The notes beneath the pieces were generated by a model. That model saw only the letters and a program-made list of their open reading frames with translations. It made no database searches and was not told where the DNA came from. The position numbers and the translations under genes were made by a program. This document shows positions 1-8,206 of a stretch of DNA of 64,000 nt, in pieces. The DNA is from Phycisphaeraceae bacterium (GTDB taxonomy: Bacteria > Planctomycetota > Phycisphaerae > Phycisphaerales > UBA1924): NCBI GenBank assembly GCA_019636495.1, contig JAHBXL010000001.1, forward strand, positions 248,001 to 312,000. The letters run 5' to 3'. Numbering within the stretch: position 1 is the first letter of the stretch; each line of letters starts with the position of its first letter.

Positions 1-1973
1 ACATCCGCGTCCGGCCCGATGGACCGCCGGGGAGCGGCGGCGCGCAGATGTGGTTCCGCGTCGACCGCGCCAACGGGGAGACGGGGTTCTTCGACAACAT
101 GAACGACCGGCCCGCGACCGAGGCCGCGTGGACAGTGCACAAGATCGTTGCCGACGTGGACGACGATGCATCAGGGATCGCGCTGGGTTTCATGGCCTTT
201 GGCGCAACAGTCTGGATCGACGATGTGGCGTTCGAGGTCGTCGGCGATGCGAGGGCCGCAGGCGAGGCCCCGCGCCCGCTCACCGAACGCGGTCTCGCCA
301 ATCTGATCGCGCTCGCGCGTCTGTACGGCTATCTGCGGTACTTTCACCCGTCCGACGAGGCCGCGGCGTGCGACTGGGTTCTATGGCTGCGCGGCGCGCT
401 TGCTTCGGTGGAGAACGCGGCCGACGCCGAGCAACTCGCGGCGGCGCTCAGCGCGGCGAGCCTGCCCGTTGCGCCCGCGGCGGTGGTTCGAGCATGTCCG
501 ATCGATGGCGGCTGTGCTCCGCCGCGAGAGTCGGACGAAGGAGGGCACGCAGTTGAATCGACAGCCTGGTTCCACTATGGGGTTGGCACGATGGCCAACC
601 ACGGGGTCTATCAGAGCAAGCGTCTGACCTGGGCCGTTGCGGCGGATCCGCCCGAGCACGTGCCGCCGATAGGGACGTGCATCGAGCGCGAGATCGCGCC
701 CGGCGTCTGGTGTCGCGTGCCGCTCGCGCTGTACCGCGATGCCGCGGGCACTCTGCCGCGCGCGGTGGTGAGTATGCAGCCGCACGATGATGCGACGATT
801 GTGCGCGGCAGCGGCAACGACCGCGCGACGCGGCTCATTGGCGTGATCATCGCGTGGAACGTCTTCCAGCACTTCTATCCGTACTTCGACGTCGTCCGGA
901 CCGACTGGGAAGCGGTGCTGCCCGATGCGCTGAGCGAGGCCGCAGAAGACCGCGACGCGGCGGACTTTCACGAGACACTCGAGAAACTCGTCGCCAAACT
1001 CGAGGACGGCCACGGGTTCGTGGGGTTCTCGGGGGCCGGCCGCTGGGGCGCGGTGCCCCTGGCGTGGTCGTTTGTGGGCGATCGGTTGATCGTGACGAAC
1101 GCGGGAGGCGAGGCCGGCATCGCCCGAGGCGACGAAGTGCTCGCGATCGACGGACGGTCAGTGGCCGAACTGGCCAAGGCCGCCGCGGCGCGAGTCAGCG
1201 CGGCGACGCCGCAGCACCGGCGATTTCGCATCGCGTCGGAACTGGCCCGCGGCGAGATCGGTCAGCGGGTGACGCTGCGATTCCGCCGGCCCGATGGCGC
1301 CGAGCACGAGCGGGAGGCCGTGTGCGCGCCGATGAACACGCGTCCGGTCGAGCCGCGGCCCGAGAGGATCTGCGAACTGCGGCCCGGAGTGTGGTACGTC
1401 GATCTCGACCGTGTGACCGACGATGACATCCGCGCGAGCATGGACAACCTCGCCGCAGCGCGCGGGCTGGTCTTCGATCTGCGCGGCTATCCGGGTCGGC
1501 TGGGCACGATCGTTCTGGCGCACCTGGCCGACCGGCCGCTCCGCAGCGCATTCTGGTGCGTGCCCTTCGTGCCGCGGCCGGACCGCGAACAGATGGCGTT
1601 CGCCAACGGCGGCTGGCCTGTGCCGCCGGTACCGCCGCGTTGGACGCGGAACGCGGCGTTCGTCATCGACGGGCGCGCGATCAGTTACGCCGAGACCTAC
1701 ATGGGCATCGTCGAGGCGTTCCAACTCGCGGACATCGTGGGCGAGGCGACCGCGGGCACCAACGGAAACGTGAACTCGTTCACGCTGCCCGGCGGCTACT
1801 CGATCGGCTTCACCGGCATGAAGGTGCGCAAGCACGATGGGAGCGAGCACCACGGCACGGGCATCGTGCCCAACGTGCCGGTCGCGCGCACCATAGAGGG
1901 CATCGCCGCGGGACGCGACGAACTGCTCGACGCGGCGGCGGACCTGGTGGCCGGGCGCATCAGGGGTGAGTGA
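1..1973 (+). CDS. S41 family peptidase, 5' end outside window
   Basis: This is a serine peptidase of the S41 (C-terminal processing/tricorn-core) family, probably secreted or periplasmic. The frame is open from base 3 and the residues before the first ATG at 48 continue the family sequence, so that ATG is internal and the true start lies left of the window. About 656 residues are visible. The first ~80 look like a beta-sandwich (FRVDR, GFFDNM). A PDZ-like stretch follows (GDEVLAIDGRSV), then the S41 core with WYVDLDR, LVFDLRGYP and AISYAETY, whose Ser is the expected nucleophile, followed by EATAGTNG. Any signal peptide would be in the missing part. The gene is convergent with the next one, 24 bases away. 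Family assignment is firm; the substrate is unknown. Confidence 0.85.
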   Translation, partial: IRVRPDGPPGSGGAQMWFRVDRANGETGFFDNMNDRPATEAAWTVHKIVADVDDDASGIALGFMAFGATVWIDDVAFEVVGDARAAGEAPRPLTERGLANLIALARLYGYLRYFHPSDEAAACDWVLWLRGALASVENAADAEQLAAALSAASLPVAPAAVVRACPIDGGCAPPRESDEGGHAVESTAWFHYGVGTMANHGVYQSKRLTWAVAADPPEHVPPIGTCIEREIAPGVWCRVPLALYRDAAGTLPRAVVSMQPHDDATIVRGSGNDRATRLIGVIIAWNVFQHFYPYFDVVRTDWEAVLPDALSEAAEDRDAADFHETLEKLVAKLEDGHGFVGFSGAGRWGAVPLAWSFVGDRLIVTNAGGEAGIARGDEVLAIDGRSVAELAKAAAARVSAATPQHRRFRIASELARGEIGQRVTLRFRRPDGAEHEREAVCAPMNTRPVEPRPERICELRPGVWYVDLDRVTDDDIRASMDNLAAARGLVFDLRGYPGRLGTIVLAHLADRPLRSAFWCVPFVPRPDREQMAFANGGWPVPPVPPRWTRNAAFVIDGRAISYAETYMGIVEAFQLADIVGEATAGTNGNVNSFTLPGGYSIGFTGMKVRKHDGSEHHGTGIVPNVPVARTIEGIAAGRDELLDAAADLVAGRIRGE

Positions 1974-1997
1974 TTCGCACGTGAGCGTGCGCGGCAC

Positions 1998-3191
1998 TCA
2001 GCCGAACAGGCCCAGTTGGCCGCGATGGGCGCGCGAGATGTTCAGCGACCTGCGCCGCAGGAACTCGGCGCTGCTCAGCGCGGCCCAGCCGCCGGCACGA
2101 CGGTCTCCGGCGAGGCGCTCGCCGTCGCGCCCGAGCCCGGCCCTGCGCTTGAACAGTCTGAATGCCGCGCCGATCTGCTCGGCCCGCGGCCCCGCGCCGC
2201 GCTGCCGGTGGAAGAAGTCGGCGTTGTAGAGTTCGCCCCCGTGCATGTCGCGCAGGGCGTTCAGCACGCGGGCCGCCCGGTCCGGATAGTGACGCCCGAG
2301 CCACTCCTCGAACAGAGCCCTGATCTGGTGCGGCAGCCGGAGCAGGACGTATCCCGCATCGCGTGCTCCGGCCTCGGCCGCGGCGTTCAGGATTGCGGCG
2401 GCCTCCGGCTCGTTGAGCGCGGGGATGATCGGCGCGACCATGACATGCGTGGGGATGCCCGCCGCGGCGAGTTGTCGGATGGTCTCGAGTCGTTCGCGCG
2501 GCGCGCTCGCGCGGGGCTCCATTTTCGAAGCCAGCGCGTTGTTGAGCGAGGTGATGCTGACCGCGACGCTCGCGGCGTTGTGTGCGGCCAGTTGCTTGAG
2601 CAGGTCGAGATCGCGCAGCACCAGTTTGTTCTTGGTGACGATGGACACCGGCTGGGCGAACTCGGCGCAGACCTCGAGGCACGCGCGGGTGATGGCGAGC
2701 CCGGCTTCGATCGGCTGGTAGCAGTCGGTCACGCCGCTGAAGACGATCGGCTCGCCCTGCCAGGATGCGCGGGAGAGCGCCTCGCGCAGCAGGCGCGGCG
2801 CCTCGGGCTTGGCGAAGATGCGCGTCTCGAAGTCGAGGCCCGAGGAGAGCGCGAGATACTCGTGCCCCGGGCGCGCGTAGCAGTAGATGCATCCGTGCTC
2901 GCAACCGCGGTAGGGATTGACGGTCCAGTTGAAGCCAAGGTCCGGGCTGTCGACGCGGTTGAGGATGGACCGGGTGTCATCCTCGAACACCTGCGTGCGG
3001 ACCTGCCGGCCGCAGGGGTGCTCGCGCAGTTGCCCATCGAGATGCTCGCCAAGTACGTGGAGGCGGACGGTCTCGAACCGGTTGCCGGGATTGATGCACG
3101 CCCCGCGGCCGCGAACCGGGCCGGTCGGGAGGTGATCCTTGATCTCGGCGGGCAAGCCTTCCATCACCCGAACAATACGGTGTTTGCGCAA
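1998..3191 (-). CDS. PA0069-like radical SAM protein
   Basis: This is a radical SAM protein of the PA0069/SplB-related group, a cytosolic 4Fe-4S enzyme whose substrate is not known. The cluster motif CEHGCIYC (CxxxCxxC) lies near residue 100, preceded by NPYRGC and followed by YARPGHEY, the pattern of this group. The N-terminal GRGA...NPGNRFE is also typical. The start at 3191 is the longest option; the ATG at 3164 (MEGLPAEI) is equally possible because neither has a clear Shine-Dalgarno site. A perfect TATAAT lies at 3224-3229 on this strand. Its matching -35 falls inside the neighbouring IS, so transcription of this gene may now depend on the insertion. Length (about 390) is normal for the family. 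Confidence 0.85.
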   Translation of the reverse strand: MRKHRIVRVMEGLPAEIKDHLPTGPVRGRGACINPGNRFETVRLHVLGEHLDGQLREHPCGRQVRTQVFEDDTRSILNRVDSPDLGFNWTVNPYRGCEHGCIYCYARPGHEYLALSSGLDFETRIFAKPEAPRLLREALSRASWQGEPIVFSGVTDCYQPIEAGLAITRACLEVCAEFAQPVSIVTKNKLVLRDLDLLKQLAAHNAASVAVSITSLNNALASKMEPRASAPRERLETIRQLAAAGIPTHVMVAPIIPALNEPEAAAILNAAAEAGARDAGYVLLRLPHQIRALFEEWLGRHYPDRAARVLNALRDMHGGELYNADFFHRQRGAGPRAEQIGAAFRLFKRRAGLGRDGERLAGDRRAGGWAALSSAEFLRRRSLNISRAHRGQLGLFG

Positions 3192-3223
3192 TGCAGACCA
3201 ATGAAGGGGCGGCCATTCGCTGG

Positions 3224-3251
3224 ATTATAGACTAGTGGAATCTCTGAACAA
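3224..3251 (-). promoter_or_regulatory. Hybrid promoter: resident -10, IS-borne -35
   Basis: Read on the minus strand, TTGTTC (3251-3246) and TATAAT (3229-3224) are separated by 16 bases. The -10 is in resident DNA and the -35 is inside the left end of the IS (boundary 3237). It points at the radical SAM gene, whose first possible start is 33 bases downstream of the -10. The hexamers and spacing are seen directly; activity is inferred. Confidence 0.5.
3233..3236. repeat. Target site duplication, left copy (TAGT)
   Basis: TAGT here is repeated at 4412-4415 directly outside the two IS ends. Both copies extend to CTAGT, so the duplication could be read as CTAG with a one-base shift of the IS boundary. 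Four-base YTAR-like duplications are usual for the IS5 group. Confidence 0.8.
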
Positions 3252-4411
3252 TCGCGCAACCGCGGCGTGTGAATGATCGTATCGGAAGCGGGCCGTTGGC
3301 GGGAGAGCCGATGGCCGCACGGAGACGCGATCATGGGTGTCCGGAAGAACGAGTCGATGGGGTTTGTGGATGCGGCGCTCGACGGCCTGGGCGGAACACG
3401 GTCGGCCACGCTGCTGGAGCGGCTCGACGCGGCCACGCCGTGGGAGCGGCTCGCGGCCCCGATCCGGGCCCTGCCCGAGTACAACGCGCCCGGAGCCGGT
3501 CATCCGTCGTGGTGCCCGGTCCTGATGCTCAAGTGCCTGATGCTGGCCAAGTGGAACAACCTGAGCGATCCCGGGCTGGAGGATGCGCTCAAGGACCGGA
3601 TCAGTTTCCGGAAGTTCGTGGGACTCTCGTTCACCGACAAGACGCCCGACGAGACCACGTTCGTGAAGTTCCGCAAGCGGCTGCGCGAGGCCGGGCTGCA
3701 CGACACGCTCTTTGACGCGGTGGTGAAGCACATCGAGAAGCAGGGGTTGCTGGTACGTGAGGGGACGATGGTGGATGCGACGATCATCGAGGCCCCGCGT
3801 GGCCGGCCGCGGCCGGATGGCACGACCACACGCGACCAGGACGCCTCGTTCACCAGCAAGCACGGGACGCCGCACCACGGGTACAAGGGCCACATCGCCG
3901 CGGACCTCTCCGGGATCGTCACCGACTACCGCTTCGGCACCGCCAAGGAACACGACTCCAACCACATCGACGACCTGACCAGGAACGAGCAGAAGCTGGT
4001 GCTGGCCGACAGCGCCTACTCCTGCGCTGCGCGGCGTGCCGAACTGCGGGCCCGCGGCGTGATCGACGGCATCTGCTACAAGCGGGTGCGTGGGCAGGCC
4101 AGGCTGTATGACTGGCAGGAGCGGTGGAACGCCATCGTGGCACGCGATCGGGCCAGGGTCGAGCATCCCAACGCGATGATGAAGCAGCAACTGGGGTTCA
4201 GACGGGTGAGATACAGAGGAAGAGACCGCAACGCCTTCGACTTCGCCATGATCCTCATCGCCTGCAACATCAAGAGAAGCCTCAGTCTGAAAACCGCGGC
4301 CTGAGCCGCGGAGATCCACGTCGCACCGATGGATTCGCTCATCGGACGCGACGCCGGTCACCGATGCCGGCCCGTCCTCTCGAAGTGCAAGTGCCATTGG
4401 TCAGAGGTTCC
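3237..4411 (+). mobile_element. Complete IS5-family insertion sequence, 1175 bp
   Basis: This is a complete insertion sequence with one transposase gene. The terminal inverted repeats are at 3237-3257 and 4391-4411 and match at 17 of 21 positions, both beginning GGAA-CTCTGA. It is flanked by a TAGT duplication. The element sits between the radical SAM gene and the Phd/VapC pair, which were divergent with only about 80 bases between them before insertion. The transposase frame is intact and the ends are well conserved, so the element looks recent and possibly still mobile. Assignment to IS5 rests on transposase motifs, length and duplication size. Confidence 0.9.
3333..4304 (+). CDS. IS5-family DDE transposase
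   Basis: This 323-residue transposase moves the surrounding IS. The catalytic residues can be placed in the usual contexts: first Asp in MVDATII, second Asp in LADSAYS, and Glu in ARVEHPNAMMK, followed by the RYRGRDRNAF segment typical of IS5 C-termini. The N-terminal DUF772-like region is present (PSWCPVLMLKCLMLAKW, LSDPGLEDAL). The ATG at 3333 was chosen because GGAGA (3321-3325) lies 7 bases upstream; a longer frame back to 3273 has no such site. The frame has no internal stop, so this is an apparently functional single-frame transposase. Confidence 0.92.
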   Translation: MGVRKNESMGFVDAALDGLGGTRSATLLERLDAATPWERLAAPIRALPEYNAPGAGHPSWCPVLMLKCLMLAKWNNLSDPGLEDALKDRISFRKFVGLSFTDKTPDETTFVKFRKRLREAGLHDTLFDAVVKHIEKQGLLVREGTMVDATIIEAPRGRPRPDGTTTRDQDASFTSKHGTPHHGYKGHIAADLSGIVTDYRFGTAKEHDSNHIDDLTRNEQKLVLADSAYSCAARRAELRARGVIDGICYKRVRGQARLYDWQERWNAIVARDRARVEHPNAMMKQQLGFRRVRYRGRDRNAFDFAMILIACNIKRSLSLKTAA

Positions 4412-4415
4412 TAGT
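4412..4415. repeat. Target site duplication, right copy (TAGT)
   Basis: Right-hand copy of the duplication at 3233-3236. It begins an AT-rich stretch (TAGTATTTAACC) that leads to the Shine-Dalgarno site of the antitoxin gene, so the insertion landed in or next to that gene's promoter. Confidence 0.8.
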
Positions 4416-4444
4416 ATTTAACCAGTTGGATTAGGAGCCATGTC

Positions 4445-4699
4445 ATGATCGCACGAGACCCCAATTCAGTCGGGACGTTTGAGGCAAAGACGCACCTCAG
4501 CGATCTCCTGGATCGAGTGGCCAAGGGTGAGTCCATCACCATCACTCGTCACGGGATACCGGTAGCACGCTTGGTGCCGCCTCAGCAGCGCGATCCGCTT
4601 GCGGTTCAAGCGGCGATCGACCGTCTGCTCGAGCTCCGCCGGCACCACAGTCTCGGCGGGCTCAGTGTGAAAGAACTCCGCGATGAGGGGCGGCCGTGA
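4445..4699 (+). CDS. Phd/YefM-type antitoxin
   Basis: This is the antitoxin of a type II toxin-antitoxin pair. In this family the protein binds its own promoter through the N-terminal domain and wraps the toxin with its C-terminal tail. The 84 residues carry the Phd/YefM signature: VGTFEAKTHLSDLLDRV, then GESITITRHGIPVARLVPP. TAGGAG (4432-4437) precedes the ATG by 7 bases; an ATG five bases earlier stops after two codons. The stop overlaps the toxin start by 4 bases, so the two are translationally coupled. The IS ends only 33 bases upstream and may have displaced or replaced the original promoter. Confidence 0.88.
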   Translation: MIARDPNSVGTFEAKTHLSDLLDRVAKGESITITRHGIPVARLVPPQQRDPLAVQAAIDRLLELRRHHSLGGLSVKELRDEGRP

Positions 4700-5112
4700 C
4701 GCCGTTCGTCGTTGATGCTTCCGTTGCCGCCACGTGGTGCCTTGCCGATGAGTCGCCCCCCGCTGTTGTGGAGTTACTCAACCGGGTGAAGAACAGCGGC
4801 GCCGTTGTTCCCGGCATGTGGTTCGCCGAGATCGCGAATGTCCTTCTCATGGCGGAGCGGCGGGGCCGGCTCAAGAGCGATGCTGTCAGCGAGTATCTGA
4901 CGCTGTTGGGCACGCTTCAACTGGAGGTTGAAGCTGATTCTGGCTCGCGGATCCATCTCGCGGTGGTGCCGCTTGCACGCCGCCACAGGTTGACGGTTTA
5001 TGATGCGATGTACCTGGAGATTGCTCTGCGTCGCGGCCTCCCTCTGGCAACGTTGGACCACGAACTCGTTCAGGCCGCGGCAAGTGAGAAGGTCCCGACG
5101 CTGCCGGTGTGA
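4696..5112 (+). CDS. vapC: PIN-domain toxin, VapC family
   Basis: This 138-residue PIN-domain ribonuclease is expected to cleave RNA with Mg2+, as VapC toxins do. The acidic residues stand in the usual places: Asp7 in FVVDAS, Glu in the WFAEIANVL helix, Asp in TVYDAMYLE and Asp in LATLDHEL. The GTG start at 4696 lies inside the antitoxin stop (GTGA), so the toxin is made in a coupled way after its antitoxin. The intact catalytic set suggests an active toxin. The specific RNA target cannot be read from sequence. Confidence 0.9.
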   Translation: MTPFVVDASVAATWCLADESPPAVVELLNRVKNSGAVVPGMWFAEIANVLLMAERRGRLKSDAVSEYLTLLGTLQLEVEADSGSRIHLAVVPLARRHRLTVYDAMYLEIALRRGLPLATLDHELVQAAASEKVPTLPV

Positions 5113-5121
5113 CATTCAGCA

Positions 5122-5355
5122 TCAGTCAATCGCAAACGCCCAGCCCAGAGCGCTCAGTTTCATCGAGATCACCACTTCGGCCGCGAGTGTGACTGCGCTG
5201 ATGATGAGCAGGGGCCTCGGCCACGGCGGGACGCGCGGGGCGGGGCGCTCGCGCAGGGCGAGCGGCAGGGCGAGCGGCGAAGCAGTGGGCTGGCGCTGGA
5301 GGCGTTGATTGTGCAGAGCGCATGTTCGTCCGCGACGGCGTGGACTATCGATCCG
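5122..5355 (-). other. Short gap with a possible membrane-helix remnant
   Basis: No convincing gene is seen between the toxin and the response regulator. On the minus strand one frame ending in TGA at 5122 reads a strongly hydrophobic helix-like segment (RPLLIISAVTLAAEVVISM, then KLSALGWAFAID) after a Pro/Arg-rich lead. It has no clear start codon or ribosome site. It could be the 3' remnant of a membrane protein gene or chance. A 12-base unit (CAGGGCGAGCGG) is repeated in tandem near 5254-5277. Confidence 0.25.
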
Positions 5356-6873
5356 CTATCCCGCGAGGCGCTCCTCGCCCTCGATCCCGAGTTGCTTCAT
5401 CTTCTTGTACAGCGTGGTGCGGTTGATTCTCAGATCGTCGGCGGTTTTCTGCCGGTTCCAGTTGTTAGCGCGCAGCGCGCGGAGGATGATCAGTCGCTCC
5501 GGGCCGCGGAGGGCATCCTCCAGCGGGCAGGGAGTCCAGTTCGTGGCGGATTCTCCGGCGGGATCAGCGCCGCCCACGAGGCGCAACGCACCCGGCGTGC
5601 GTGCCTCGTCGCGGTCTTCACGCTGCACATGCTCCGGCAGGTCGGCGAATGTGATCGTCGGCGAGTGCGACAGCACCGCCGCCCGCTCGATGATGTTCTC
5701 CAGTTCGCGCACGTTGCCGGGGAATCGGTACCGCCGCAGCGCGTCGAGTGCATCGGGCGCGAAGCCCGTGAACGTGCGGCCGACCGCTGCGCCCTGCTGG
5801 TCGAGGAAGTGCGCGGCCAGCAGCGAGATATCGCTGACGCGATCGCGCAGCGGCGGCAGTTCGATGGTGACGACGTTGATGCGGTAGTAGAGGTCCTGTC
5901 GGAACTCGCCGCGGGCGACGAGATCCTCGAGCGGCTTGTTGGTGGCGAGGACGACGCGCACATCGACCTCGATGGTCTGGGAGGAACCGACGGGCTCGAA
6001 GCGGCGCTCCTGCAGGACGCGCAGGAGTTTGAGTTGCATCGCGGGCGAGGCGGAGTTGATCTCGTCGAGGAAGATGGTGCCGCCATCGGCCGCGAGGAAG
6101 CGGCCGACCTTGTCTGCGTAGGCTCCGGTGAAAGCGCCCTTGACGTACCCGAACAGTTCGCTTTCGAGAAGGGTCTCGGGGATGGACCCGCACGACAACT
6201 GCACGAACGGCTTGTCCTTGCGCGGGCTGAGGTGGTGGATCGACTGGGCGATCATGCTCTTGCCGGTGCCGCTCTCGCCGGTCATCAGCACGGTGGTCTT
6301 GCTCGGCGCGACGGCCCGGATCAGGTCGTAGATCTTCAGCATCCGCGGATCGGAACCGACGATCCGGTCCAGCCCGCAGCGCTCCTCGAGCCGGCTCTTG
6401 AGGGCGCGGTTCTCCGCCGCGAGCGCCTGCTGGCGCATGGCCCGTTGCAGTGCGATCTTCAGTTCGCCCTCGACAACCGGCTTGGTCAGGTAGTCCACCG
6501 CGCCGATGCGCACCGCCTCGACCGCGGCCTCGATCGACCCGTACCCCGTCAGCATCAGCACCATCGTCGCGGGGTGCTCTTTCACGATGCGTTTGAGCAA
6601 CTCGACCCCGCCCATCACCGGCATCGAGACATCGCAGATGACCAGCGCAAAGGGCCGGGCCGTCTCACCCGCGCCGGCGGGCTGTTCCGCCGCGACAAGT
6701 GCGCCCGCCGCCTCGCTCCCGTTGAACGCGGTAGCGGTGTCGTACCCCTCTTCGCTCAGATAGTCGGCCAGCGACTCCGCGGTGATCGGGTCATCGTCGA
6801 CAATCAGCACGCGCGGGCGCGGCGTCGCGCCCGGTCTGGCGGCATCGGGCTTGGCGGGCTTGGATGCGTTCAC
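5356..6873 (-). CDS. Sigma-54-dependent response regulator, NtrC family
   Basis: This 505-residue two-component response regulator activates sigma-54 RNA polymerase. Domains in order: receiver (residues 20-140; acidic pair in VDDD, phospho-acceptor Asp81 in ICDVSMP, Thr109, Lys131), AAA+ ATPase (165-410; Walker A GESGTGKS at 199-206, the sigma-54 loop GAFTGA at 246-251, Walker B IFLDEI near 267-272, and the arginine-finger region FRQDLYYRIN), and a Fis-type helix-turn-helix at about 466-496 (NRQKTADDLRINRTTLYKKM). All key residues are present, so it should be functional. A cytosolic histidine kinase lies upstream on the same strand after a 295-base gap and is its probable partner. Target promoters are unknown. 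Confidence 0.95.
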   Translation of the reverse strand: MNASKPAKPDAARPGATPRPRVLIVDDDPITAESLADYLSEEGYDTATAFNGSEAAGALVAAEQPAGAGETARPFALVICDVSMPVMGGVELLKRIVKEHPATMVLMLTGYGSIEAAVEAVRIGAVDYLTKPVVEGELKIALQRAMRQQALAAENRALKSRLEERCGLDRIVGSDPRMLKIYDLIRAVAPSKTTVLMTGESGTGKSMIAQSIHHLSPRKDKPFVQLSCGSIPETLLESELFGYVKGAFTGAYADKVGRFLAADGGTIFLDEINSASPAMQLKLLRVLQERRFEPVGSSQTIEVDVRVVLATNKPLEDLVARGEFRQDLYYRINVVTIELPPLRDRVSDISLLAAHFLDQQGAAVGRTFTGFAPDALDALRRYRFPGNVRELENIIERAAVLSHSPTITFADLPEHVQREDRDEARTPGALRLVGGADPAGESATNWTPCPLEDALRGPERLIILRALRANNWNRQKTADDLRINRTTLYKKMKQLGIEGEERLAG

Positions 6874-7168
6874 GGCCGCACCTCGATCACTCGCATCAGC
6901 ACCGATGGGGATGGCAGGATTGGCGAGGGCATAGTGTGCGGTCGCTGGGTCGATCGGTGGGTATCACGCGCGAAGCCGCGTGTTGTGGGGCCGCGTGCAG
7001 GCAGAGCACGGCGAGGGACACATTGGTCTCTCGGACCAGCGGGCCGTCTGTTTCCCGGGGCAAGGCCACGCGTGAGATGGCGGCGCTGGGCGCCGAGCGT
7101 CGCCGTTGATCGCCTTGCTGGGCCGGGGCTGGGTTCCCGCCGTGCTCTGGCTGCTCGAGGTCCCTCCT

Positions 7169-8080
7169 TCACAGCACCGGGCCGTCGATCCGGCGCGGGA
7201 GCGGGAATGTGACTCGGAGCAGCGCGCCCGTTCGCGCCGTCCTCGGGTCCGCTTCGCGGCGGATCAGTTGGATCGTGCCGCCGAGTTCCTGCACCAGTTC
7301 GCGGCTGACGGCCAGGCCGACGCCGGTGCCGCCGGGCTTGGTGGTGTAGCCGAGGCGGAAGACGCTCTCGCCGCCGCGGATCGGCAGTTCGGGCGGGCCT
7401 TCGCCGTCGTCGGTGATTTCGAGAATGACGGAGCGGTCGTTGCGGCCGGGCTCGGCGCGGGCGGTCACATCGATTGCGCCATCGCTGCGCCCCGTGCGTT
7501 CGATCGCTTCGATCGAGTTTCTCAGTGCGTTGGTGACGACGGCGAACACCGGTCCCGCGGCGACGTCGATCAGTTCCTGCGGGACTTCGACGCTCAGGCG
7601 GATCCCGCGTTCATCGGCCAGCGGCATCATCACTTCGACCGCGTGGCGGATGGCCTCGGCCAGCCCGCCCGCGCCATCGGGCGAGGCGTGCGCGTGCGAG
7701 AGCGGCACGCCCTGCATCGCACACTTCACCAGTTCGGACATCTGCCGCATCGCGGCCTGCACGGTGTCGAGGTGGCGCGTAAGTTCCTGTGCCGTCGGCG
7801 CTGCGCCCGATTCGGCCGATCGGCCGACGCTGCGCTGCGCGAGTGTCAGGCAGCGCATCGATCCATCGAGAAGGTTGGCCAGTTCGTGCGTGAGCGTCGT
7901 CAGACGGTCGGTCACGAACGCGCTGTCGATCGGATCAACCGCCAGCCCCGCGGGGCGAACGACGGTCCGGCGCAGCGGCGCATCGTTCTTTCCGGCGCGG
8001 CCAGCCTTGCGCCCGCGCGATCGACGGTCCCCGGGCGGGGGCGGAGGCTGCGGCGAGGAGGGGTCCGGGGGGATCGACAT
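7169..8080 (-). CDS. Cytosolic sensor histidine kinase
   Basis: This 303-residue histidine kinase has no membrane segment and no recognisable sensor domain. After a Pro/Arg-rich disordered start it has the phospho-acceptor His65 in LTHELANLLDG, a variant of the usual HE-x-x-N-P motif without the proline. The ATP-binding domain has the N box (NALRNSIEAIE), G1 (DDGEGPP), an F-box-like stretch (FRLGYTTKPGG) and G2 (GTGVGLAVS). It lies just upstream of the NtrC-type regulator on the same strand and most likely phosphorylates it, in an NtrB/NtrC-like arrangement. The signal must come from another protein or from the N-terminal tail. Confidence 0.88.
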   Translation of the reverse strand: MSIPPDPSSPQPPPPPGDRRSRGRKAGRAGKNDAPLRRTVVRPAGLAVDPIDSAFVTDRLTTLTHELANLLDGSMRCLTLAQRSVGRSAESGAAPTAQELTRHLDTVQAAMRQMSELVKCAMQGVPLSHAHASPDGAGGLAEAIRHAVEVMMPLADERGIRLSVEVPQELIDVAAGPVFAVVTNALRNSIEAIERTGRSDGAIDVTARAEPGRNDRSVILEITDDGEGPPELPIRGGESVFRLGYTTKPGGTGVGLAVSRELVQELGGTIQLIRREADPRTARTGALLRVTFPLPRRIDGPVL

Positions 8081-8206
8081 CGCCCACGGCTATCGGCGGC
8101 CCGCGGAGGTTGCTGAAGGCCGGATGTTGATTCCACGCGACATCGTGGCGTCGTTATTCGGACGCCGCGCGGGCAGTGTGTCGCGCCTGGGCAACAGCCC
8201 GCCAAA

